From assembly GCA_001986395.2 (NCBI GenBank), contig MQVO02000019.1, forward strand, positions 310,001 through 374,000: 64,000 bases of DNA. Reading direction: 5' to 3'. Both the position numbers and the translations under genes were made by a program. The number at the start of each line of letters is the position of its first letter. Positions within the stretch are counted from its first letter, which is position 1. Of this stretch, positions 44,964 through 56,211 are shown one piece after another. Below the pieces are notes generated by a model, which was not told the DNA's origin, ran no database searches, and was given only the letters and a program-made list of their open reading frames with translations. The DNA is from Irpex lacteus (lineage: Eukaryota > Basidiomycota > Agaricomycetes > Polyporales > Irpicaceae).

Positions 44964-47900
44964 ATGCCCGTCCAACGACGCAAATATACCTTTCGAGCGC
45001 GTGATATTCCCTGCACATTTCCTGGTTGTCGTGATAAGTTCTCGACTGTCTCTGGGCGCAAAAGACACCTCATCCATCATACACCACTGGCCCTCGGTCA
45101 GTTGAACGCCTCGTCTCTCCACACTCAAGCGCAAACTCAGAATCCCCTGCTGAACAATGCGCCACCCGATGAAACCCCTCCCTTGGACGAGTCTGGCGAT
45201 GCTAGTAAGTATTCATATCCTCACACAAGCACAGCTCGTTCACAGTTGCTCAAATGTTCATGCTAGCATTATGCGACGGAGACACGCCGGCACAAGCCCC
45301 GGGGGAGACACACCAGGCAGAGAGACTACGAGTGTTCACTCACCCATACCTTGACGGTTAGTTCCTTTCTGTGCTACAAATTCCAGTTGCATCTTTGACG
45401 GCATCCACTCTCATTTAGGCACACCTTGCGACGCGGAAGGCTTTGATCTTGAAGAGCATCCACAGCGACCAAACCTCACTCCGGTTGCGGACTTCAAACC
45501 GTTCAAGAACCGCAACGAGTTCGAACTCGCAGACTTTCTTTTCCGGGAAGCTCAGTTATCCGGAAAGAAGGTAGATCGGCTGATGGAGTTACTTGCGGCC
45601 TACTATGGTGAAGAGAAGCCGCCTCCGTTTGCTAACCACCAAGACCTTCAAAATGCAATTGACGCGATTCCTGTGGGCGAAGTGCCTTGGGAGGCGTTCA
45701 GTATCTCGTACGAAGGACCCAGACCTACTGAAAATGTCCCGCCATGGATGGAGGAAGAATATGTTGTGTGGTACCGCTGTCCACGTCAGCTCCTCATCAA
45801 CCAACTTGGCAATCGCAGCTTCGCAGGGGAGATGGACTGGGCTCCGAAGCGGATTTATGGCAGAGGTTTGAAGCGAGAGTACAAGAATTTCATGTCTGGG
45901 GATTGGGCATGGCAAGAAGCGGTGAGTAGACCTCAAGTTTAACCGTGACAGGTGGTTCTTCTCTGCTCAACCAACTTGGACTTCGCAGGATAAACTCGCA
46001 GCAGACCCCGCCACTCATGGTGCCATGCTGTGCCCTGTCATCCTCGGAAGCGACAAGACCACAGTATCAGTCGCAACCGGCCAGAATGAATACTATCCGG
46101 CATATATCTCAAACGGAGTTGTCTCAAACGCTGCAAGGCGCGCTCATCGTGACGCCGTTTCTTTGTTTGCTTTCCTTGCCATCCCCAAAAGTAAGTGTCA
46201 TGCCAGTGTTGCAGGGTTTCCTTCTGACGAAAAAATCGTTGTCACTGGCAGCTGATAGGCAATACGAAAAGGATCCTGAATTCCGCAGGTTTCGTCGCCA
46301 ACTCTTCCATACCGCCCTCCACCATATCCTACAACCTCTTCGCAAAGGCATGACCGACCCTGAGATTGTGAAGTGCGCAGATAACCAGTATCGAAGAGTT
46401 ATCTGGAGTCTTGGGCCATACATTGCCGACTACCCCGAGCAGGTGTTACTCTCAGGCATTGTTCAGGGATGGTGTCCAAAGTAAGATAACCTTTCTCGCA
46501 TTGAGATCCTAGCTTCATGATTTTCACGCCCGATGTAGATGCACTGCTCCTTCAAATAAACTCGATAGTAACGATTATCCGCGCCGGTCACACGAGCACA
46601 CGTGCGCACTTCTGGATGCCTTTGATCCTAGAACACTCTGGGACGAGTACGGCGTCGTCAGCGATGTCATTGTGAGTGTTAATGTCTTACGTTGGTGATG
46701 GCAACGATCTCATTCCATGCTTTCTAGCCTTTCACAGTTGGGTTTCCGAGAGCAGATATCCATCAGCTTCTCGCCCCTGACCTTCTTCACCAGGTGATCA
46801 AAGGAACATTCAAAGATCACCTGGTATCGTGGTTGGAGGAGTATCTCGTTATAGTGCACGGGAAATCGGGCGCTGCAGTGATCATGGCCGACATCGATCG
46901 CAGGTACGCTCACAGCCTGATGCTTCTGACTTTGATACTCATACAGTTTTAGGATCGCCGCGGTTCCAAATTTTCCTGGCCTCCGCCGCTTCCCACAAGG
47001 ACGAGGCTTCAAGCAGTGGACAGGCGATGATTCGAAAGCCCTCATGAAGGTAACGTTCAACTCTTTCAAACTCCGGATAGTACAAGACCGAACCCAACAT
47101 ATGACTATCCACTATCATACAGGTCTGGCTGCCAGCAATCTCAGGTCACGTTCCGAGTCGGATGGTGCGCGCATTTGCAGCCTTTCTAGAGTTCTGCTAC
47201 CTCGTTCGGCGCGACGTAATTGATGAAGACGTGATCATCGAAATCGGTAATGCATTGGATCGCTTCCATACAGAGCGGGTCATTTTCGAAGAGGTTGGCG
47301 TGCGCGTGAGCGGGTTCTCGCTTCCTCGTCAGCACTCTCTCACGCACTACAAGAATATCATACGGCAGTTTGGTGCTCCCAACGGGCTTTGCTCATCAAT
47401 AACGGAATCAAAGCACATTAAAGCGGTCAAGCAACCATGGCGTCGCTCAAACCGCTACAAGGCACTCAGTCAGATGCTGGTGACAAACTCCCGTGTCGAT
47501 AAGCTTGCAGCGGCGCGAGTGGTGTTTGACACCTACCGTATGCTTGACACATCAGCAGTTCCAGTATTGGGAAGCGAGAGCACTCAAGTTCGCGGAGAGT
47601 CTGCCAAAGACGATGGCGAGCTTGATCGAGTTGCTGGACCAGCGGAAGACGAGAACGGTGACGGTGACGGCAATGGTGACGACAGTGGTGACAGCGACGC
47701 AGTGGACGGATATGTGGAAGCTGAGGTTGTTCTGGCTAGAACTCCAGGTATGTAAATGCATGTTCTGTACATATCGTGCGTTGATTCTGACTTCTACCAG
47801 TATGCAAAGCCCCCAAGAGTCTTGATCGCCTAGCAGAGTATCTAGGTACTCCTCGTCTCCCTGAGCTGCTGAAGAGATTTCTCTATGAGCAGCTATACCC

Positions 47901-48459
47901 CGATGCGGATGTCTCACTCGTGCGAACGGAGGATCTCCCTGTCATCACCTCGAAAGTCTACCTGTTCTCGTCAGCGATAGCAACTTACTTTGCGCCTAGT
48001 GACTGCTCTGGTGTTCAAGGAATGCGTCGTGAACGAATACGGGCTACGGCGTCATGGCACGGTGCTGCCGCGCGATACGATTGCGCTTTCCTAACGAAGG
48101 ACAGCAATGTGTCCGGCTTCCGGGGACTATATGTCGTGCGTGTGCACGCGTTCTTGTCATTCAAGTGGCAAAGCACAACGTACCCGTGCGCTCTTGTGAG
48201 TTGGTTTCTCCCTGTTGGTGATTCACCCTGCCCGGATACAGGAATGTGGATGGTGAGGCCAGAATACGAACGGGGCACGAGTGCGAGGGTCATGTCCGTG
48301 GTTCATGTCGACACCATGGTTCGAGGAGCGCACCTTATCGGGATTGCCGGAAACAAGTTTCTTCACAACCACATCACCCACGAAAACTCGCTGGATGCAT
48401 TCCGAGGCTTCTATGTAAATAAGTATGCTGATCACCATAGCCACACAATAGCGTATTAA
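44964..48459 (+). CDS. Plavaka-family transposase, apparently intact
   Basis: The product starts MPVQRRKYTFRARD, followed by a C2H2 finger (CTFPGCRDKFSTVSGRKRHL then IHH). Conserved blocks of the Plavaka transposase family follow in order over about twelve exons: PPPFANHQDLQNAIDAIPVG, DWAWQEA joined to DKLAADPATHGAMLCPVILG, SDKTTVSVATGQNEYYPAYI, LGPYIADYPEQVLLSGIVQG with WCPKC, LLAPDLLHQVIKGTFKDHLV, FKQWTGDDSKALMK, FSLPRQHSLTHYKNIIRQFG and APNGLCSSITESKHIKAVKQ. An acidic linker and a C-terminal domain ending YADHHSHTIAY complete it. No internal stop was seen in the joined exons. The family is CACTA-related; it would act in the nucleus. Confidence 0.85.
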
Positions 48460-48819
48460 CCTCAATGTCGCGCCGTAACTTGGTGTCGCTTTGTAGGCGC
48501 CTAATACATGTATGGTGTAACTGCTCCGTAACTGGCCTCTTTTGATTGAGTGTCCGAGTATACCACCTCAAACGTAAATTAATAAGGTACGTAAGACTAT
48601 ATACTATTTAAAAACAAAGTATAACAGGTGTCCGGTTATTGTAACCTAATAGAGTAAAAGCCTTTCAATTTGAACGTGAAGCAGCAAAATGTCACTCGTG
48701 ACTTCGGGGAATTAAACACGCATGCACCTCACCATGTACTCAATGTGTTGGCCACTAGGCCACTGGTACCTAACGAGTGGCAGGGTACTGGCCGTCATAG
48801 AGTCAGCCCAAATACCCCG

Positions 48820-48925
48820 TGTCAAGATGACACCCAAGACACCTCGTCAAGACGACACCCAATACCAGACAACTCACAACGCCTACGCCAAGACGCTCGC
48901 AAGACAAAGTCGCCGCACAAGACAC
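48820..48925. repeat. CAAGAC-rich cluster, right of the Plavaka unit
   Basis: Words such as GTCAAGACGACACCC, CCAAGACGC, CGCAAGACAAAG and ACAAGACAC occur, echoing 41595-41710. The stretch 48460-49084 has no gene. Confidence 0.45.
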
Positions 48926-49084
48926 TTGTTATATTGCTGATGGAGTGGTTCCCGCATCAGTGTATAAGACAGATGCATGGCGGAAAGCAATATCGGTACG
49001 TCGGACACCTGCGTAATTTGCCTTGAATAAGTGACCGAGTCAATTGCACAAAGGACACAGGAGTAGTGTACACTCTATGGAACA

Positions 49085-51081
49085 TGGCTCGGCCAGGCAT
49101 GATCTTTCAGCTACAAAGGGAGGTAGTGGGGACCCGTAATAGCAGTGTATGGCGAGACGTGTTCGGGGAGTTACTGCACCGCTGGACACCAAGGGAGGCA
49201 TTCGATGGACAAATCCCACAAGCGCCACCGCTGCCGGTGTGTATTTGAACTGACAACCTTCATCTATTCTGTACGCTAATTGGACACAAAGTACTCATTG
49301 AAAGAAGAAGACACTCCGTCTGCAGAGACATTCCTGAACATTCTCAGAGATCATCCAGATTTGATACCAAACGCTGGCAATTGTTATTCGGTGTTCTTCC
49401 TGTTTGATATGCACCACTTCAAGGCTTGCTGGTGCGAATGGCTTCTGCCAGGTTTACTCATCAGAGATTTTACGGTGAGTCACTTCAACCAGCAACTACA
49501 CAGCAGGCTACTGATAGAAAGCTCTTAGGAGGCAATACCTTGGAATCCCGACATCTTGTACCGCCGACTGATGTGGGCTTTCCGTCATCACGCTAAGGTT
49601 GTGGCAGGCCTGCCGGATGTGTTAGCTTGCATCGTGCAGAACACTCTTGAGCACAAGCGTATGGTGGAAGAATTTTCAAAACATGCTTACCACCCAAGGC
49701 CGGGTAAGTGAGACATAATTCACGAAAAAGTTAAAATGCACTTACGTCAGTTGTTTATGCAAGGAAACGTTGAGGATGGAGAAATAGTTGAAGCGGAAGT
49801 AGAGGCGGGAGAAGTACTAGAGGAGAATGATGAGGCAAGTGGCCACGAGATGCCAGCCATGGAACCAGGTAGTTGCCCACATTGCCGACAGCTCAGTGAG
49901 GAAGAGCAATGCATCCGTACTGTGCCGGTGGCGGAGCACAGAATTGGTAAGAATCTGAATGGGTGCATTATGACATTCGCACCGGTGCATGACAGGGTTC
50001 AGCCAAAGGCAAGTAAACTCTCTGCACCAGTTGTTTTCAAAGTAGAGGCTGAAACATTGACCAGGATGTGTCCACCGATGATACTGCTCTTGAGCATGTC
50101 ATGTATTGCTCACCGGATGATCTTCAGTTCAAGAGAGTTACACATCGCGAGGATGTTCTTGAGCGATGTGGCAGAGATGTCACTTTTCTCACAGACTGTC
50201 ATACGAACAAAGCAGTACGTCTCACTCAACTACATATAACAATGCTAACCAGAGGGAAAAGATCGGAGGGGTATCATACGGCTGTTTCCCAGAAGCAGTC
50301 TTGCGCGCAATGATAGAATCACATGAGATCGTGACAAGGAACAAGTCAGTCAAACGCGGAGGAGCGTTTCAAAGCACGGCAAGCGGAAAGATGGTGCCGA
50401 TAGGAAGTCGCATTCCTCAAGGAGGTGCAGCAGGAGATGCATACACACCTTACGCACATATGGCCTCAGACACCATAGAGGCAATCAATGCGATGATGAG
50501 CCATGGAAGGGTAAGAGTGTAAATTTTCTGATAGCAACTCTGCTTACAGCAATGCACTAGGATGCAGATCTGCTTCTCACTGCAATCAAACCCTACGTGC
50601 CTGGAATCCAGCGAGAGTATAGGACCACTCACGACATTGCAGGTCTGACACGTCTGGGTTCAAGCGCAGTGAACATGTATTACTGCTCCAACTACATGGC
50701 ACATATACACCCGGACAATGACGTCGGTACGTCACTCTGCTGCCAGCTGCACAAGTCAGGCTGTGCGGACAAAGTACTCGATTTTGTATACGCCTCTCAT
50801 GGGGTATACATTGAGACTAGGACAAACTGTGCTTGGTAAGGAAAGGCAACTCAGACATGGAATATGACCTCACGCACTTTAACAGGTGGTTCCCCAGCGA
50901 TAAACCGCATGGCTCAGTAATGCCTGCAGCATCTGCTGTTCCCGCAATGCAGAGCTATGGCTACCACGAGACAAAGCCCAAAAAGGACTACCGCAAGGCA
51001 GCTCACTATACTAAGGTGAGGGAGGATTTGCCGTACATGACAAGATACTGGTCGAGGCAAGGAGCTCTCCAGGCAGCATAA
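49085..51081 (+). CDS. TET/JBP-like Fe(II)/2-oxoglutarate dioxygenase (element cargo)
   Basis: The start is MARPGMIFQLQREVVGTRNS. An N-terminal region, an acidic linker (VEDGEIVEAEVEAGEVLEEN) and a Cys/His patch (GSCPHCRQLS) precede the catalytic part. This reads LGSSAVNMYYCSNYMAHIHP followed by DNDVG, with H-x-D candidates, then DFVYASHGVYIETRTNCAW spliced to WFPSDKPHGSVMPAASAVP, where PHGS supplies the distal His. This arrangement is that of basidiomycete proteins related to TET/JBP, which oxidise methylated pyrimidines in DNA. It ends YWSRQGALQAA. About eight introns keep frame. The substrate is unproven. Confidence 0.5.
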
Positions 51082-51339
51082 GTAGTTTGATGTAACTTGA
51101 AGAGCAATGGCACTTGCACGTTGATCATGATCCTGTTGCCGATGGTGGAGCCTACAGACCAGCTCATCGTGTACTACTTTGAGCACGTACGCAAGTTGCA
51201 GTTCGCATTCGCGGGCCAGAAACTCATGCATTTCTCGTGAGTACGTACATGTATACGTTGTCGTGTCTCTCTCTACCGATACCCGGAAGTCTGTCAGGCC
51301 AAAGCAATGTGCATGGTTCTACACCCTACTTGGCAAATT

Positions 51340-52809
51340 ATAGCTAATATGAGTTCGTTTATCACTCAAGTAGAGCACCGGAAGGGCGTAGCTATAGCAA
51401 GTATCGAATAAGCAGCATAGCCGCGAAAGAGGGCTTGTATCAACATGCGGGGCTGAGGACTCAGATGCTGGCGAAGATGCGGCAGCCTGCAAGGTATGAA
51501 TACTCTGGACTATTGCAGAGATCTGACCAGCGCATATTCCAAGGAGATGGGTAAGAATATGGGTCTCGGAGAGTAGAAGACGATATTTGCAGGCCGCTAG
51601 CCAAACGTCGGTGTGATGAACATATGCGCGGAGTTTTGCCAGATGCGAAGCGTATCGCTGTGTCCGACTGATGACCAGATCATCAGTCACATCCTCAGAC
51701 ATATTGCCCACTGTTGTCTGTTCTTCGATCGAATCCATTGCGCTGAGAACGGCCGATATTGTCTCAGTCGTCGCGCCCGCCAAATCATCCCGTGCTTGAG
51801 TAACAGCCTCGATAGAGCGAGTGACACGGGTAACAGATATGCGATTGATCCACGAACTTCCTGGATCACGGTAAGTAACACGCCGGAGACTATCGTGCAG
51901 GTATTCACGGAAGCGATCACGAGGTGAAGAGCCGGTGACGTCTGCACTGTTCTCTTTCAGACCATCCTCATCGGTGTCGCTGAGGTCATCGTTGTCATCA
52001 TCTCTGCTGGTATCGTGAGTATCATCTTCCTGGTCATCTTCATCGCTGTCGCCGTCTTCCGCGACATCACTGCTGGGCGTGTTGGAACCTAAATGGCCTG
52101 CGACATGAAACGAAGACTGAAGTGCTGCGTGGTTTGTGATCTGCGCATTTGTTATCATGAGTTGCCGTTGGCCTAGAACTGTCATTGTATTGGTGTTCAC
52201 TCACCGAAGTATGGGAACCACTCTCGGAAACCATCGAAGTCGACTTGGACGCAACGGCAGGGTGTGTACCCGCAAGAGGACCGGAGGGTGGCAGAGATGG
52301 AAAACCGCACGATGGACCGATTGATGTCATGTCGCTGGTTGGAGTTGGAGCTATTTCACCGGTTGGGTGGGCGAATTGGTCCATGTCGCTGTGATTGTCC
52401 GCTTGATTTGTGATGCTGGAAGGTTCATCGCTGGCTTTCATTAGCTCTGTGCAGGCAGTGATAAGGTACGCCAACCTACGGTGCAGGGATATCCTCGATT
52501 GAACCACATTGCGGAGAGGAGGGTGGCGACGAAAGAGGTGATAGAGGACCATAAAATAATCTCTGTTACACAAATGAGTGATTGGTGTATAAAGTTGTGC
52601 ACTGATACATACGGCGAGTGAGGAATGACAGGTTCCTTCTCTTCTGATGGTAAAAGGGAGAGCCTCCGTCGTTTTGGGGCAGGCCGTTCAGAGCCTGGGT
52701 CCCCGAGACGCTTGAGGCGATTGATAAATTCACCGTTGAAGTTCAGGATGCCATAGGTTTGTGCGATTCCTGACTGCGTGGCTTGTGTGTGAAGCTGTGA
52801 TCGGGTCAT
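51340..52809 (-). CDS. Unknown cargo protein with acidic region
   Basis: The start MTRSQLHTQATQSGIAQTYG leads to a basic patch (PAPKRRRLSLL), then a disordered middle (SSITNQADNHSDMDQFAHPT). The last large exon has a long acidic run (EDGDSDEDDQEDDTHDTSRD) followed by a predicted helical part (HDSLRRVTYRDPGSSWINRI, SHLAKLRAYVHHTDVWLAAC). Basic patch plus acidic tract suggests a nuclear protein, as inference only. The 3' end is uncertain. Confidence 0.4.
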
Positions 52810-53156
52810 ACCTGTGAGGTTCACGGTTTAGTACATGTCAGACCGGCGGCACTACAATATGAAGCAAGTACCTGATCGTTCCTCGGTCACCGCTGGTATG
52901 GCGCTTGCATCACTACTGTTGGCCACACGATACATACGCCATCACTCACGTGCATCTGCCTGGGCAGCTGGGGCAATGTTGAGCTGGAATGCATCGGCAC
53001 AGATATTGTCGTCGCATCCGACACTTGGGAGGTTTATCATTTTGCGCCACTCCTTCAAGGCTTTCATATCTTGCTGCGGGGCCTGCTGCTTGTACATGGC
53101 AACGGTATACATTGCTACCGCCTATTTTAACATACATCTGAGTAGAGGCCCTCAAA

Positions 53157-54032
53157 AGAGGTGAACTGAACTCACCCGCAAGAGCCGTGACGAATGATGA
53201 TGCATTGCGCTGGGTTGGCCATCGAAGATCTTCAAGGCAGCCGCTGGTGCGTCGGTTCCACGCAGTCGTTCTACAGTATTCGCGATGCTGTAGCAGCGGC
53301 CGTTCTGTGTAACTTCCTTTACAAATGGCGCTCGTTCATATGCAACATCCGTTTCCGTTCGATGTTCAGCCGGCCCAAGAATTTCATCATGTGCTGCATT
53401 TAGTTCGGCATGCATGCTCGGAGCGTCTGGTAGGATGTCGCTGTAATTCAATCGTTGAGTGTCGAATTGCCTGTGTTACAAGAGCATAATCGAATGTACG
53501 CATTACCGACCCACATAACCAGAATATCGTGCATCGGGTTACCGTTTCCACGACAGTCACGAAGAAAAACATAATCGCCGGCCTTGAGCTCAGTCCAAGC
53601 TTTACTGGGTTGTGAGTGTTTGCCATTTGGATTGAGAGAAAAAAACATACAGGGCTGCGACTTTACGACATCCGCAAGATGGCCGTGAGGGATTGAAAGG
53701 GTACCGGCAATGGTGTGCCACTTTTGCTGGCCCTCGGGAGTGGGGTCGATAAAGGAAACGAATGTACGGCCATAATTTTGAGCAATGGCTGGTACCTGCG
53801 GATGCTGGCCAACATAATACCACAGTTCTGGAAGACGACGATCACTCGGGCCATTTTCTGGCCGAACAAGCTTGAACCGCGCCTTTTCGGTGAGAGGTTC
53901 AACGTCGTATGTTAGCAGGGGCTTGTTGCCAGCCTTTGTGGTCATGGTTGTTCCAAACAGGGAATGCCAGCATGCATTGGACACGTCATTATATTTGCAG
54001 GAGGGTAGCCGGTAGTACCTGGTTGTCCACAC
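53157..54032 (-). CDS. Unknown cargo protein
   Basis: One frame gives MTTKAGNKPLLTYDVEPLTE, LPELWYYVGQHPQVPAIAQN, GQQKWHTIAGTLSIPHGHLA and KAGDYVFLRDCRGNGNPMHD, then after an intron DILPDAPSMHAELNAAHDEI, ending RVSSVHLF. A further upstream exon may exist (INQSPLFSEFDAPFAMYGNR, to 54154). Not recognised; no membrane segment. Confidence 0.4.
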
Positions 54033-54207
54033 TGTGAAACGCGATACCGGTTGCCATACATGGCGAATGGCGCATCAAATTCTGAGAACAATGGTGATTG
54101 GTTGATGTAGCATGATGTCATAGGAATGAGCGATTCCTCGGCTGCTGCAACCACTGAAATAATGACATCACCCGGTGATCAGGCACAATATGCGTGCGAA
54201 AAATGCT

Positions 54208-54241
54208 GGTTTAACAGCGTCTTTCCCATTTAACGGTGTCT
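54208..54241 (+). promoter_or_regulatory. Shared upstream motif (PHD gene), weaker copy
   Basis: GGTTTAACAGCGTCTTTCCC then ATTTAACGGTGTCTAC resembles the doubled core at 27799-27843. It lies about 140-170 bp before the PHD-gene ATG. Confidence 0.35.
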
Positions 54242-54375
54242 ACAGCAATCCGTTATCGCATCCAATACACGTACATGTGAAATCCCACGTGCACAGATAA
54301 TCTGGGCAGGTTTCCGCCCACACCCAGCAATTGTTGACCAACGATTGCATGCATCCGCGCTGCCCACAACAACGA

Positions 54376-55034
54376 TGCAGGCGACAACGCGCACGGTACT
54401 GGAGACTCGATGCCGTATCTGTAACAAGGCAAACATCCATCACACACGGTATGGATACATGCTTACGTGCGCGTACTGCCAACGGAATACCCATCATCGT
54501 CAGTCGCGGGGTCATGTACTATTCCACAGCTTACACCGTTTGATTCAGGATGCATTGAACCCGCCGTACCAGATCGGCACCTTGCAATCTTGCTTCAGGC
54601 AATAACTGCATCCAGTCGCATTCCCCGTGTTGGACGTTTGAATGCGTGGATGTGCCCGCTTTGCCGTAACCGACACCCGGAAGCTGCGAAACGTACACTG
54701 ATTGAAATGGTTCTCGGTAAGTTGTGATTCAAATTCCAACAATGTAGAAGAACCCTTATGACTGCTGGTTATGGAACATATCAGCAGGCAGTGGCAACAG
54801 CGACACGTTCGATGATATCGAAATCATCGAACACATATCACACGCAACAATACCAGGCGGATCAGGGCCAACGGGAAGATCTGAAGGTGCGCTAGTTCAG
54901 CATATCATATTGACCGCCACTGAACCAATTGTTTCTTGAATGCTATAGCTGAAAGCACGGGAATCAGTAGCACGGTCAGTGAGGCTTGTGCACGCCTGCC
55001 TGTACACAATACGACAGGTCCAGTTCAGGCCTGA
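54376..55034 (+). CDS. PHD-finger protein (element cargo)
   Basis: The start MQATTRTVLETRCRICNKAN supplies the first CxxC. Then LTCAYCQRNTHH is spliced over a short intron to RCIEPAVPD, making C-x2-C-x4-H-x2-C. NAWMCPLCRN gives the final W-x-C-x2-C. The metal ligands thus follow the C4HC3 pattern of PHD fingers, which usually read histone H3 tails. A short acidic C-terminal part (SGNSDTFDDIEIIEHISHAT) ends near 55034. The intron restores the pattern exactly, good support for the join. Small size suggests an adaptor rather than an enzyme. Confidence 0.65.
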
Positions 55035-55621
55035 GGCAGGAGGAAGACACTCACGTTCACCCGCTGTCAGCTCAATCGTTATAAATATTGATCAGGACTT
55101 ACACGTTGTGTATGGGCAGAGGTGACACGGATGTGGTGGCTCATTCACCGACTGCGTTTGATGAGGTTACATGATGTGGTTGAGTTGAACCCGCCATCGT
55201 TAATATGTAGCAAGTTTCGGACAATGCTGTGGATGGACAATAGCGAGTAAACAGGGTGTCATGAAGTCGAAGTTGGTGCAGCGATACAAAGGTGTCAACA
55301 ATGTCATACTAGGCCCGGGGGTCTCGTGGTATACCTTTTGAAAATATGTCCTACGTGATGTATATGTTGACATTGTCGCTGTGCTATGCAAGATTAGTGA
55401 ATTCCGTGACTTGACAGCACAATGATAGTATTGTGCTGAACGCTACTGAACACCGATTAAAGTGGATCGTCCGGACCGTCAAATTTCACGCACACATGAT
55501 GATCGGCATGTGCCTATCCGTGAAAAAGGGGCTGACTGGACTGGGTGGTTTCCTCGCCATAACCCCCGCCAGCCTGTACTCCTTGGAATTCTTTCAGCAT
55601 CCATTCAAGGGCTGATTCGAC

Positions 55622-56024
55622 ATGAATGCTGTTCGGTACCCATTGTTTGGACCACCGCAGCCAAGGTTGAGGGAAAATCACACACGAATAATCACACAAG
55701 AGCAGTTACTTCAATTCGATGGTACAAACGATCGCTACGGGACTCCACGGGAGGTGTACACTGCGATACTTGGTATTTATGTGGTTTGCAAGATGGTGGA
55801 ACTCAGCTGACACGCTATCAGGACGTGTCTTTGACGTGACCAGTAAGCGAGAGATCTTCCAGTCCGGAGGACCGTATGCGTTCTGTGCAGGGCGGGATGC
55901 CTCACGAGCATTAGCACTCATGACTGCAAACGCGGAGACGATCACTAGTGAGGTTTCAGGGCTGGATGCAGAGCAGCGTACACGACTTGCGCAGTGGTTT
56001 CACTTTTTCAGGTCAGTGCACTGA
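55622..56024 (+). CDS. Cytochrome b5-like heme/steroid-binding (MAPR) protein
   Basis: Two exons, about 117 residues. Exon 1 starts MNAVRYPLFGPPQPRLRENH and contains RIITQEQLLQFDGTNDRYGT then PREVYTAILG. A 49-bp intron (55773-55821) joins it to RVFDVTSKREIFQSGGPYAF, CAGRDASRALALM and SGLDAEQRTRLAQWFHFF. These are the blocks of membrane-associated progesterone-receptor/Dap1-like proteins, which bind heme and support cytochrome P450 enzymes. The family's usual N-terminal membrane anchor is not present in this model; hydrophobic sequence lies upstream at 55490-55610. Its presence inside the element is unexpected. Confidence 0.75.
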
Positions 56025-56211
56025 GCCAGCAAATAACCATCGGATATTAATGAAGAACATAGAACACGATTTGACATGGTGGGGGTAACCAAACCAGCGA
56101 GTGAGCTTGAGGATCTACGTAACTGGAACCCTTGCGACGACGAGGATGCATGAATTCTACATAATCAACTGCTACAAACACGCACGGCAATTTGAGTCAT
56201 GTACTATGCTA

